From the NCBI GenBank assembly GCA_963721405.1, contig CAVRJA010000004.1:186001-250000 (forward strand): DNA of 64,000 nt, written 5' to 3'. The notes under the pieces were generated by a model that was not told the DNA's origin, searched no databases, and worked only from the letters and a program-made list of their open reading frames with translations. The stretch's first letter is position 1, and each line of letters opens with the position of its first letter. Shown piece by piece: positions 10,005 through 17,676 of the stretch. The stretch comes from JAFNAG01 sp963721405. Its GTDB lineage: Bacteria; Acidobacteriota; UBA6911. The translations under genes and the position numbers were made by a program.

Positions 10005-10310
10005 TTACGCTCTTTCGAACAATTCACCGAAGAGTTCCCGCACTTTCCCTTTGGCCATCCCCAGCACCTTTCGTCCCGCCGGAGTCGCCCGGTACAGTCG
10101 TCTCTGGCGCCTTCCCTCGAGCTTCCGTGTGGAACGGAGGTATCCTTTCCGTTCCATGCCGTGCAGCAGGGGATAGAGAGTGCCGGGGCTGATATGGTAA
10201 CCGTGTCGAGCGAGCTCCTGAATGATGCCGAGGCCGAATATAGGTTGGCGGACAGCGTGATGGAGGATGTGAAGGCGGATCAGGCCCGAGTAGAGATCGT
10301 TTTCATACAT
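10005..10310 (-). CDS. PadR-family transcriptional regulator
   Basis: 101 residues, the short single-domain PadR type. The winged helix is clear: GLGIIQELARHGYHISPGTL, then YPLLHGMERKGYLRSTRK and the wing GRRQRRLYRATPAGRKVL. PadR proteins repress neighbouring efflux genes and are released by small ligands. It is first in the operon padR-tolC-RND-hlyD and 60 bases from tolC. A perfect 6-3-6 dyad directly in front of its start codon (10313-10327) is the likely autoregulatory operator. The IS66-type element has inserted 35-42 bases upstream of the start codon. Confidence 0.93.
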   Translation of the reverse strand: MYENDLYSGLIRLHILHHAVRQPIFGLGIIQELARHGYHISPGTLYPLLHGMERKGYLRSTRKLEGRRQRRLYRATPAGRKVLGMAKGKVRELFGELFERA

Positions 10311-10312
10311 CG

Positions 10313-10327
10313 TATCGTCTCACGATA
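10313..10327. promoter_or_regulatory. Candidate PadR operator (inverted repeat)
   Basis: TATCGT-CTC-ACGATA is a perfect dyad located 3 bases upstream of the padR ATG. PadR dimers bind palindromes in their own promoters, so this is a good autoregulatory site; binding is inferred. No strong ribosome-binding site is visible in this short leader. Confidence 0.55.
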
Positions 10328-10344
10328 ACGAAAATCGATAGCTA

Positions 10345-10352
10345 CTTGAATG
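10345..10352. repeat. Left 8-bp target-site duplication of the IS66-type element
   Basis: CTTGAATG directly precedes the left terminal repeat and recurs exactly at 12773-12780 after the right terminal repeat. An 8-bp duplication is the size known for the IS66 family. Confidence 0.92.
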
Positions 10353-10443
10353 GTAATTGTTTACCGCATTGAAAGTCTAGCAGTTCCTGCCGTTTTTGAC
10401 GACCCTCTGGACAAATCGCCCCGTTTCTGCTACGGTAAGGTGG

Positions 10444-11853
10444 ATGAGTGCTGACAAAGACCGCCGGCAGGCCGATTCCGTAGACAAGCTTGAGAAGGAG
10501 AACAAGTCGCTTCGTGACCGGCTTGATAAGGCGCTTGCGGAAATCGAACGGCTCCGCAAGGAACTCGAAGAGGCCTTGCGCTCTCTCAAGCGGCAAGCCG
10601 CGCCGTTCTCCAAGGGTGATGCGAAGCCGACTCCAAAGCCGCCTGGCCGCAAGCCCGGCGAGAGCTACGGCCAACGAGCGTTCCGGCCCGTTCCGGCAAG
10701 AGTCGACCAGCACATTGCGGTCCCATTGCCGGAAAACTCGCTGTGCTGCGGAGCGCCGGTGATCTTCGAAGACACCAAGCCGCAATTTCAAGAAGACATT
10801 GTGCGGCTGACGACCGTGCGCCGATTCGACATCCAGATCGGCCGATGTGCCTGTTGTGGACGACATGTCCAGGGTCGTCATCCGCTGCAGACTTCGGATG
10901 CGCTGGGAGCCGCACAAGTACAGCTTGGACCCGAGGCGCTGTCCCTGGCGGCGCATCTGAACAAGGAGATGGGGATCTCCCACGAGCGCGTGGCTCGCGT
11001 TCTGGAATTGGGTTACGGCTTGCGGACCAACCGCAGCACCCTGTGTCGAGCATTGACGCGCCTTGGCGAAAAGGCTGCGCCCACTTACGACCAACTTGTG
11101 GCTGCTGCGCGTGCCAGCATGGTCAACCACCTGGACGAAACCGGGTGGCGGGTAGCGGCGCACCTGGAATGGCTCTGGGTAGCCGTCAGCGAACAGGTCA
11201 CCGTCTACGCGATCCTTCCCGGCCGGGGATTCGAACAAGCGGCTACGATTTTGGGACCAGACTACGAGGGCTTTCTCAACCATGACGGCTGGGCGCCCTA
11301 CTATCGCTTTACCCGGGCTTATCATCAAAGTTGCCTGAGCCATTTGATCCGTCGCTGCGAGGATCTGATCAAGATTGCCTCTGTCTCCGGCGCTCTCTTT
11401 CCCCTGGCGGTGATGGCGTTGCTCTACAGGGGTTTGGCACTGCGAGATCGCTATGGACTCGGCCAGATCTCACTGCATGGGCTCCATGTCGCTACCGGAA
11501 GGCTGGAATACGCCATGGACCGACTGCTCGCGCGCACATTCCGTCTGCCGGCCAACCGGCGATTGGCCAATCACCTGTGCCATGAACAGCCCCACTTGTT
11601 CACTTTCCTTCATTGCCCTGGAATCCAGGCCACCAACAATGTGGCCGAGCAGGCGATCCGGCCTGCCGTGGTGGCCAGAAAGACTTGGGGCGGCAACCGT
11701 ACCCACAATGGCGCCCGTACTCAGCAGATCCTGGCCAGCATCCTGCGCACCTGCCGGCAACAGGGCAAGGACGCCTTCTCCCGGTTGGTCGGGCTCCTGC
11801 GGTCCCCGGCCCAGGAGATCCTCGATATCGTACCGGCGGCTCTCTCCCCATAG
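10444..11853 (+). CDS. IS66-family DDE transposase
   Basis: 469 residues from ATG 10444 (AAGGTGG just upstream; the earlier TTG at 10396 is less likely). Order of domains: leucine-zipper coiled coil near residues 10-45 (KLEKENKSLRDRLDKALAEI), a basic linker, the zinc-finger-like CACCGRHVQGRH segment, then the DDE domain. Catalytic residues are visible as D in HLDETGW (about 229), D in NHDGWAPYY (about 280) and E in NNVAEQAIRP (about 401). It cuts and joins the ends of its own element. The stop TAG overlaps the GTG start of the next gene by one base. Confidence 0.95.
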   Translation: MSADKDRRQADSVDKLEKENKSLRDRLDKALAEIERLRKELEEALRSLKRQAAPFSKGDAKPTPKPPGRKPGESYGQRAFRPVPARVDQHIAVPLPENSLCCGAPVIFEDTKPQFQEDIVRLTTVRRFDIQIGRCACCGRHVQGRHPLQTSDALGAAQVQLGPEALSLAAHLNKEMGISHERVARVLELGYGLRTNRSTLCRALTRLGEKAAPTYDQLVAAARASMVNHLDETGWRVAAHLEWLWVAVSEQVTVYAILPGRGFEQAATILGPDYEGFLNHDGWAPYYRFTRAYHQSCLSHLIRRCEDLIKIASVSGALFPLAVMALLYRGLALRDRYGLGQISLHGLHVATGRLEYAMDRLLARTFRLPANRRLANHLCHEQPHLFTFLHCPGIQATNNVAEQAIRPAVVARKTWGGNRTHNGARTQQILASILRTCRQQGKDAFSRLVGLLRSPAQEILDIVPAALSP

Positions 11854-12764
11854 TGAAGCCAATCACCGCGGTGCCATCCCGACTGACTTTTTGCGGCCGG
11901 ACCTTCTCCGCGGACGAGATCCGTCTCATGCGGCAAATCGCGGCCGATTGCTCAGCTCTCAGCACGACTGAAATCGCGCGCACTATTTGTGAACTGCTCG
12001 ACTGGAAACGCCCCACCGGACGTCTCAAAAACCACGAGTGTCGCCAGTTGCTTGAGCGGCTGGCGGATCAAGGCTGCCTGCAGTTGCCGGCACTGCGCCA
12101 GGTTGGACCGCGAGGTCCGCGCCGGACCGCATGGACCTCGGCCAGCGATCCGCAACCAGAGATCACCGGCTCGGCGCGCGACTTTGAGCCTTTGAACCTG
12201 ACGCTGTTGGAAGCCGGAAGCCGCGACAGCATGCTCTGGAACGAGTTCGTTGACCGGCATCATTATCTTCGATACCGCGTGCCTGTCGGCGCGCACCTCC
12301 GCTACTTTGTACGTTCGGAACCTCTGGGAGAAACGATTCTGGCCTGCATTCAATGGTCGAGCCCGGCCTGGAAAATGGCAGCACGCGACCGCTGGATTGG
12401 CTGGAATGACCAGCAGCGGAAACGCAACCTGCAGTGCATCGTCAATCAGAGCCGATTCCTGATCCTGCCCTGGGTGCATGTTCCGGGACTCGCAAGTAAA
12501 ATCCTGGCTCACTCCGTCCGTCAGCTTCCGGCCGATTTCGAACGCCAATACGGCCGAAGACCGTTTCTCCTGGAAACGCTCGTGGAAGCGAACCGATTCT
12601 CAGGCACCTGTTATCGAGCAGCCAACTGGATCTTCCTGGGAGAGACCCGCGGCCGAGGCCGCATGGATCGCTATAACAACTCCCAGCTTTCCAAGAAACT
12701 CGTTTATGTTTATCCGCTTTGCCACTCAGTTCAGCAGCGGCTGTGTGGATTGCTACCCCGGTAA
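11853..12764 (+). CDS. DUF4338 protein, Druantia DruA-like, IS passenger
   Basis: 303 residues from GTG 11853, which shares its first base with the transposase stop (TAGTG); the frame extending back to 11613 overlaps the transposase and is not used. Features typical of DUF4338 are the N-terminal helical part (EIARTICELLDWKRPTGRLK) and the conserved core FVDRHHYLRYRVPVGAHLRY, then FLILPWVHVPGLASKILAHS and LVEANRFSGTCYRAANW. DUF4338 is the domain of DruA in the Druantia anti-phage system, but many copies travel in transposons and their role is not known to me. Its stop lies inside the right terminal repeat. Co-mobilised, translationally coupled to the transposase. Confidence 0.88.
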   Translation: MKPITAVPSRLTFCGRTFSADEIRLMRQIAADCSALSTTEIARTICELLDWKRPTGRLKNHECRQLLERLADQGCLQLPALRQVGPRGPRRTAWTSASDPQPEITGSARDFEPLNLTLLEAGSRDSMLWNEFVDRHHYLRYRVPVGAHLRYFVRSEPLGETILACIQWSSPAWKMAARDRWIGWNDQQRKRNLQCIVNQSRFLILPWVHVPGLASKILAHSVRQLPADFERQYGRRPFLLETLVEANRFSGTCYRAANWIFLGETRGRGRMDRYNNSQLSKKLVYVYPLCHSVQQRLCGLLPR

Positions 12765-12772
12765 ACAATTAC

Positions 12773-12780
12773 CTTGAATG
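12773..12780. repeat. Right 8-bp target-site duplication of the IS66-type element
   Basis: CTTGAATG, identical to 10345-10352, directly follows the right terminal repeat. Joining the two copies restores the original padR upstream sequence. Confidence 0.92.
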
Positions 12781-13454
12781 ATACCGGACCCTGCGCCTTG
12801 ATCAAGCCCCGAGCTCTCGCCGGGCGCTTATCACTCTGGGGGTTTGCTGGAAAATATCGGCGGATCTGCGGGCAATGGCTTTCCCAATGCCGGCAATTTG
12901 AAGGCTCCACCCACAATTCCCAGGCGCTCCCGATCGCCGATGTGACCGAACACTGGAAATCGCCCCTGGAGATGGGCATGCTTCCCCATTATCGTTTGAA
13001 AGATGAGTTGGCAGCCGTTAAGATACCTGCATTTGCGGTACTCGGAATCAGGCTTTGGATGGAGCCATTAAACGATGCCGGCAGCGTCTGGGAAACGCGC
13101 GAGATCGCGGGAGGCGGTTGTTGCCGTGGACTGGTCGCCTGGCATCGCCGTCCCGGCACACTCCCCGCCAATGAGGCACGTAGCAAGCCAAGATCGAAAT
13201 TGCTCCATCCTCAATGTATCAGCGCTCCTGTTCGTACCGCGGCCCATCTCCCTGGTCCGCCTCGGTCTTCTCCCGATCTCCTGGGCTAGCTCGCCGGCCA
13301 ACCCCGATGATTCGGACCAGTCTTCGATCACCTTCACTCATACGCGCCCGTTTCATACCCAGTCACTACGTCATCATCCTTTGGCACGTCACCGGAGGTT
13401 ATACCGATGGCGAACCGAAGTGTCTAAGGGACACAGACAGTGAGGAGGAGCACG
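12781..13454. other. Intergenic region between the IS and the metal-uptake genes
   Basis: About 670 bases without a convincing gene. Frames of up to 171 codons exist on the plus strand but have no recognisable domain, poor initiation signals and Arg/Pro/Trp-rich shadow composition. The left part is the displaced upstream region of padR. A strong ribosome-binding site (GAGGAGGAG, 13442-13450) for the next gene closes the region. I see no clear zinc- or iron-regulator box. Confidence 0.5.
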
Positions 13455-14762
13455 GTGAGGATTCCCATGATCCTGAATAGAAGCAGTTTTTGGCGGCGGC
13501 TGGCGCTGACGGCAGTAGCGGCATTTTTCGTCGCGTCGCGGCTTTCCGCCCAAGATACGTCGGAACTACTCAATCGCGTGAAAGCGATGGAGGACCGCAT
13601 CAGAGCTCTGGAGGCTGAAGTTCAAGCGCTAAAGGCACAACAAGAGGTTACCGTGCCGGTGCGGCCACAGCCAGCATCCGCCCAGGAAGCCACAACCTCG
13701 GTGCCGGGAAAAATCTCCGGGCAGGCGCCCGGCGGATCACCCAAATACGGTGGTGCGGGAGAAGCGGCTGCCAAGGTCTTTAATCCGGACATCAGTGTTG
13801 TCGGCGATTTCCTGGCAGCCGCGGGCAATGGCGCCAATCGCTCTTCACCCTCATTCGAGATGCATGAGAGCGAAGTCGGATTTCGGGCGGTCGTCGATCC
13901 CTACGCTCGCGCAGATTTCTTCCTCAGCTTCGGCTCAGAAGGGGTCGAGCTCGAGGAAGGCTACGTCACCTTCACCTCCCTGCCCGGTGCGCTGCAGTTG
14001 CGGGCGGGCAAGATGCGGGCTGCATTCGGCCAAGTCAACACGATGCACAACCATGTATTGTCATGGACGGACCGCCCGCTCGTGACCCAGAACATGGTGG
14101 CAGGTGAGGAGGGAATCAGTGATGCGGGATTGTCATTGAGCCGCATTTTGCCGGCTCCGAAAAACATCTTCCTTGAAGGCACAGCGCAGGTCTTCCGCGG
14201 CGATGTTTCGGGCCTCTTCCATGCGGCCCGCCGGAGCGATGTATCCGCTGTCGGGCACTTGCGCGCCTACCGCGATATCTCGGAGTCGACCAACCTCGAC
14301 CTTGGCTTGTCGTATGCGCGCGGCCACAGTCCGGACGCAGTCGGAGCGAATCAGATTTACGGCCTGGACGCCACCCTCCGCTGGAAGCCGCTGCGCCGCT
14401 CCATTTATCGTTCTTTCCTTGCCCGCGGCGAATTCGTTTGGGCGCGGACTCTTGCGGCTCCTGGCACAGGATCGGATGTGATGATTCAGCCCCCCGAGAA
14501 GCCTTTCGGCTACTATATCTCAGGGGATTACCAATTGGCGCGGCGCTGGTACATCGGCGGACGGTTCGATCGCTCCGATCGGTTCACTAACGCGCAACGG
14601 AAGGATACCGGCGGATCGCTGATCCTGACATTCAGGCCCAGCGAGTTCAGCCTCGTCCGCGGGCAACTCCGCCGCACCCATTACGGCGAGAATCTTACGG
14701 CCAACGAGCTTCTGTTCCAGTTACAATTTGCCATTGGCACTCATGGCGCTCATATTTTCTGA
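13455..14762 (+). CDS. Porin-like outer-membrane protein of a metal-uptake operon
   Basis: 435 residues from GTG 13455, 4 bases after GAGGAGGAG. A signal peptide (FWRRLALTAVAAFFVASRLS) is followed by a short coiled coil (VKAMEDRIRALEAEVQALKA, about 35-60), a Pro/Gly-rich linker and a beta-strand-rich C-terminal domain (ADFFLSFGSEGVELEEGYVT, ELLFQLQFAIGTHGAHIF) that ends with an aromatic, as many outer-membrane barrels do. This layout resembles OprO/OprP-like or zinc-induced outer-membrane proteins. Being 62 bases upstream of the metal-binding protein gene, it probably provides outer-membrane passage for the same metal. Confidence 0.65.
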   Translation: MRIPMILNRSSFWRRLALTAVAAFFVASRLSAQDTSELLNRVKAMEDRIRALEAEVQALKAQQEVTVPVRPQPASAQEATTSVPGKISGQAPGGSPKYGGAGEAAAKVFNPDISVVGDFLAAAGNGANRSSPSFEMHESEVGFRAVVDPYARADFFLSFGSEGVELEEGYVTFTSLPGALQLRAGKMRAAFGQVNTMHNHVLSWTDRPLVTQNMVAGEEGISDAGLSLSRILPAPKNIFLEGTAQVFRGDVSGLFHAARRSDVSAVGHLRAYRDISESTNLDLGLSYARGHSPDAVGANQIYGLDATLRWKPLRRSIYRSFLARGEFVWARTLAAPGTGSDVMIQPPEKPFGYYISGDYQLARRWYIGGRFDRSDRFTNAQRKDTGGSLILTFRPSEFSLVRGQLRRTHYGENLTANELLFQLQFAIGTHGAHIF

Positions 14763-14824
14763 TCGCCACGGGGGTATCAGAGCCGGGCCCTCGGGGACTC
14801 CGGTCCAGGAAGGGATGGAATGTC

Positions 14825-15754
14825 ATGAGAGGGCGGATATTGGTGAAAGCGGCACTGGCTGCTATCTTCCTTTCGGCCGCCTGTTACGCAGGCGCGGCTT
14901 CCAAACTGAACGTGGTGACCTCTACGGAGGATCTCGCCGCGCTTTGCCGCGAAGTCGGCGGCGACCGGATCAGCGTCGATTCAATTGCCAGGGGCTACCA
15001 GGATCCACACTTTGTTGAACCCAAGCCCAGTTTTATCTTGAAGCTTCAGAAGGCGGATCTGCTGGTGGTGGTAGGTCTGCAACTCGAAATTGGCTGGCTT
15101 CCGCCGTTGCTGATCCAGAGCCGGAATTCCAAGATCCAGGCGGGCGCCGCGGGCTATTTCGATGCCTCAGCGTATTGCGAGATCCTGGAGGTCCCGACCG
15201 GGCAGATCACCCGCGCCATGGGCGACGTTCACCCGATGGGAAATCCGCACTACTGGCTGGACCCGGAAAACGGGCGGCGGATCGCCAAAGGGCTCGCAAA
15301 CAAGTTCAGCGAAATGCAGCCGAGCGATGCTTCCTATTTCGCGCAACGCTCGGCCGACTTTGAAGGCCGCCTCACGTCGGCTGAAAAAGGCTGGGAGGTG
15401 AAAATAGCCCCGTACCGCGGCCGCAAGGTGATTACCTATCACCGTTCCTGGCCCAACTTCTGCGCACGATTCGGTCTGGTGGTTGCAGACTACGTGGAAC
15501 CGAAGCCCGGAATCCCGCCGACGCCCAGCCACACGCTCGATTTGATTAATCTCATGAGGCGCGAGAACATCCGGCTGATCCTGGTCGAGCCTTACTTCGA
15601 CAGGCGGACGTCGGACTCCATCGCAGAGAAAACCGGTGGCGAGGTGGTTACGCTGCTGCCTTCGGTCGGCGGAGTTTCGGAAGTGAAGGATTATTTTCAG
15701 CTGTTTGACCACAACATCAACCTGCTGGTGACTGCCCTGGCTCGAGCAAAATAA
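14825..15754 (+). CDS. Metal ABC transporter substrate-binding protein (ZnuA/PsaA family)
   Basis: 309 residues with an N-terminal signal peptide (ILVKAALAAIFLSAACYAGA). The cluster 9 fold is recognisable by KLNVVTSTEDLAALCREVGG at the start of the mature protein and three candidate metal-ligand sites: H in YQDPHFVEPKPS, H in GNPHYWLDPENG and H in ITYHRSWPNF, with the acidic ligand likely in VEPYFDRRTSD. There is no His-rich loop of the zinc-specific type, so zinc and manganese are both possible. It delivers metal to the permease encoded 9 bases downstream. Confidence 0.88.
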   Translation: MRGRILVKAALAAIFLSAACYAGAASKLNVVTSTEDLAALCREVGGDRISVDSIARGYQDPHFVEPKPSFILKLQKADLLVVVGLQLEIGWLPPLLIQSRNSKIQAGAAGYFDASAYCEILEVPTGQITRAMGDVHPMGNPHYWLDPENGRRIAKGLANKFSEMQPSDASYFAQRSADFEGRLTSAEKGWEVKIAPYRGRKVITYHRSWPNFCARFGLVVADYVEPKPGIPPTPSHTLDLINLMRRENIRLILVEPYFDRRTSDSIAEKTGGEVVTLLPSVGGVSEVKDYFQLFDHNINLLVTALARAK

Positions 15755-15763
15755 GGAGATTCT

Positions 15764-16615
15764 ATGGACACCCTGTCATTTCTGCTCGCTCCCTTTGTCG
15801 CCAGCCTCATCCTGACAGGGATTCACGCGTACCTGGGCGTACATGTGATAGAGCGCGGCGTGATCTTCGTCGACCTGGCACTGGCACAGATAGCGGCCCT
15901 GGGCACAACCGTTGCGGTGCTGGCCAGCTTCGATCCGGACAGTTTTGTTTCCTACGTGACCAGCCTGACCTTCACCATCGTGGGCGCGGCGGTTTTCTCG
16001 ACGATTCGAGGCCGACATGTGCGCATCCCGCAGGAAGCAGTGATCGGCATCTGCTACGCGGTGGCATCAGCGGCAGCCATTCTGGCGATGAGCAAGTCGG
16101 CTGTGCAGACCGAGCACCTGAAGGAGATGCTGGTCGGCAATATTCTGACCGTAACCTGGCTGGAAATCGCAAAAACAGCTCCGCTTTATGGCGCCATCGG
16201 TCTGTTCCACTATATTTACCGTCGGAAATTCCTGCTCATTTCCATGGACCGGCGCGCGGCCGAGGCACAGCGCATCCCGACGCGCTTCTGGGACTTCCTG
16301 TTTTACGCATCGTTCGGCTTTGTGGTTACTTCGTCGGTGCTGATCGCCGGTGTTTTGCTCGTGTTCTGCTATTTGATTGTTCCGTCGGTGGGAGCGATGC
16401 TTTTCTCGGCGAGAATCGGACCGCGCCTTGCCATCGGCTGGATCATGGGCACACTGGTTTCAGCTTTGGGTATTTTCCTATCCCTGAAAATTGACCTGCC
16501 TACGGGTGCGACGATCGTATGCACCTTCGGTGTTGTCCTGATGCTGATGGCACTCGTCCGCTTGATGATCAAGCGGAGTGCGGCTGATCATCACACGGTG
16601 GCACTGGAACAATGA
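15764..16615 (+). CDS. Metal ABC transporter permease (ZnuB/MntB, ABC-3 family)
   Basis: 283 residues, start supported by AAGGAG 6 bases upstream. Eight or so membrane segments are visible, beginning FLLAPFVASLILTGIHAYLG, with the family-typical stretch YLGVHVIERGVIFVDLALAQ followed by IAALGTTVAV, and later VTSSVLIAGVLLVFCYLIVP. It forms the inner-membrane channel for the metal bound by the preceding protein. The ATP-binding subunit that must energise it is not encoded before or after it in this window; the next gene is an unrelated DUF5655 protein. Confidence 0.88.
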   Translation: MDTLSFLLAPFVASLILTGIHAYLGVHVIERGVIFVDLALAQIAALGTTVAVLASFDPDSFVSYVTSLTFTIVGAAVFSTIRGRHVRIPQEAVIGICYAVASAAAILAMSKSAVQTEHLKEMLVGNILTVTWLEIAKTAPLYGAIGLFHYIYRRKFLLISMDRRAAEAQRIPTRFWDFLFYASFGFVVTSSVLIAGVLLVFCYLIVPSVGAMLFSARIGPRLAIGWIMGTLVSALGIFLSLKIDLPTGATIVCTFGVVLMLMALVRLMIKRSAADHHTVALEQ

Positions 16616-16829
16616 CCGCTTATCTCGTGACGGCAAGGCAAAGGGGGCCGGATTTCCAGCGACGGCGGGACCAAAGGAGACTACAGCCCGCGTCATCGAA
16701 ATGATCCTCGTCCAGCACTGCTTCGAGGAACTCACGCGCATTATCCCGACAAAATAAGCGCGACCGTCTGACTGCACCGGTGAAGGCCGGACCTTTACAG
16801 ATGTGCGCTCGCGGTGTATTAGAGACTTT
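16616..16829. other. Intergenic region after the ABC permease
   Basis: About 210 bases. I looked for the missing ABC ATPase (Walker A, signature motif) in all frames and see nothing. No gene is supported here. Confidence 0.5.
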
Positions 16830-17243
16830 ATGAGTTGGGCATGTCCGCGGTGTGATCGGACCTTTCGTCAGGTCAATCAACGTCACGCGTGCGGGGTCGG
16901 CAACGCTGATACCTTGCTCAAGAGCAGGCCACCGGCACTTGCCGATCTGTACCGGAAACTCGAGGCCACCGTAAGGGGATTTGGCGACGTGGAGGTCGTC
17001 ACACGTAACCGGTACGCGCTGTTCCGGACGACACGCATTTTTGCGGACCTGACGGTAATGCGGGACGCGCTACGCGTGGTGATTCACCTCGGTCGCAAGG
17101 CCGGCGCACCGTACTTCATCAAAATCGCGCAGAACGACCACCGCGTCTCACACGTCGCCCTTGTCCGGACCGCCGAGGACCTGCGCGCGATCATTCCGTT
17201 CTTGCGTGAAGCGTTCGACCTCGCCGTGAGTGAAGACTCATAA
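16830..17243 (+). CDS. DUF5655 domain protein with N-terminal zinc-finger-like motif
   Basis: 137 residues from ATG 16830, giving the family-typical start MSWACPRCDRTFRQVNQRH; the longer frame to 16803 is not needed. The N-terminus has CPRC and a downstream H-A-C, fitting a small zinc site, and the remainder (KLEATVRGFGDVEVVTRNRY, FADLTVMRDALRVVIHLGRK, RVSHVALVRTAEDLRAIIPF) is the DUF5655 domain found in many soil bacteria as a stand-alone protein. Function is unknown; it has been noted near stress or DNA-related genes in other genomes. No operon partner. Confidence 0.8.
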   Translation: MSWACPRCDRTFRQVNQRHACGVGNADTLLKSRPPALADLYRKLEATVRGFGDVEVVTRNRYALFRTTRIFADLTVMRDALRVVIHLGRKAGAPYFIKIAQNDHRVSHVALVRTAEDLRAIIPFLREAFDLAVSEDS

Positions 17244-17570
17244 AACTCGATGGCCGTTCCCCGTCGGTTGCGAACTACATGGAGCGCACCGGAAGAAGGG
17301 TTCTCCTGGAGGTCGGACCGGCGCTCCTGATCGCCCAGAAACCCGATGCGTGGCTCGCAATCGCCATGGAGCCCATCGAAAATCCCGCGGGTGTCCCGGT
17401 GAGATTCGGGGTCGGACCCATGTGCTGCGGCACCGCTTTGAATCGAGCGCAGCGGCCTCGAACCGCCGCACCCCAAAGACTTCGACCCTGTTTTCGGAAC
17501 TAATCCGGCACGCCGGGGGGCTTTCCCGGGATGAGGGGAATCACTGTCAGGAATCCCAGCTTCTCTTCCA

Positions 17571-17660
17571 GGGGAAAACCGGGGACGCTGCTCAGATTCG
17601 AGAGCTTTAGGGTGATCGAGAGTTAACCACGTAATCCAAAACAGGGCAGCGTCCCCAGTC
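17571..17660. repeat. GGGGACGC-type inverted repeat, copy 1
   Basis: GGGGACGCTGC (17581-17591) pairs with GCAGCGTCCCC (17646-17656) across a 54-base loop. The left arm is preceded by GAAAACC, giving GAAAACCGGGGACGC, exactly the sequence of copy 2 at 36204. It lies 17 bases beyond the stop of the amidohydrolase gene and may act as its transcription terminator. The rest of the 17244-17570 spacer holds no gene. Confidence 0.6.
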
Positions 17661-17676
17661 TTACGCTACGGCGCAC

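Larger units (their letters stand above)
10353..12772 (+). mobile_element. Complete IS66-family (ISBst12-like) insertion sequence with DUF4338 passenger
   Basis: 2420 bp bounded by perfect 14-bp terminal inverted repeats GTAATTGTTTACCG (10353-10366) and CGGTAAACAATTAC (12759-12772); IS66 ends start with GTAA. Both sides carry the 8-bp duplication CTTGAATG. Inside are a single transposase gene and a DUF4338 gene, overlapping by one base. The absence of tnpA and tnpB matches the ISBst12 subgroup. Exact duplication and intact genes suggest a recent, possibly active insertion. The right terminal repeat contains the stop codon of the passenger gene, so that gene is integral to the element. Confidence 0.92.

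Noticed and set aside
12774..13289. 171-codon plus-strand frame after the IS element
   Set aside because: It starts in the target duplication, has no ribosome-binding site and no domain; typical shadow composition.
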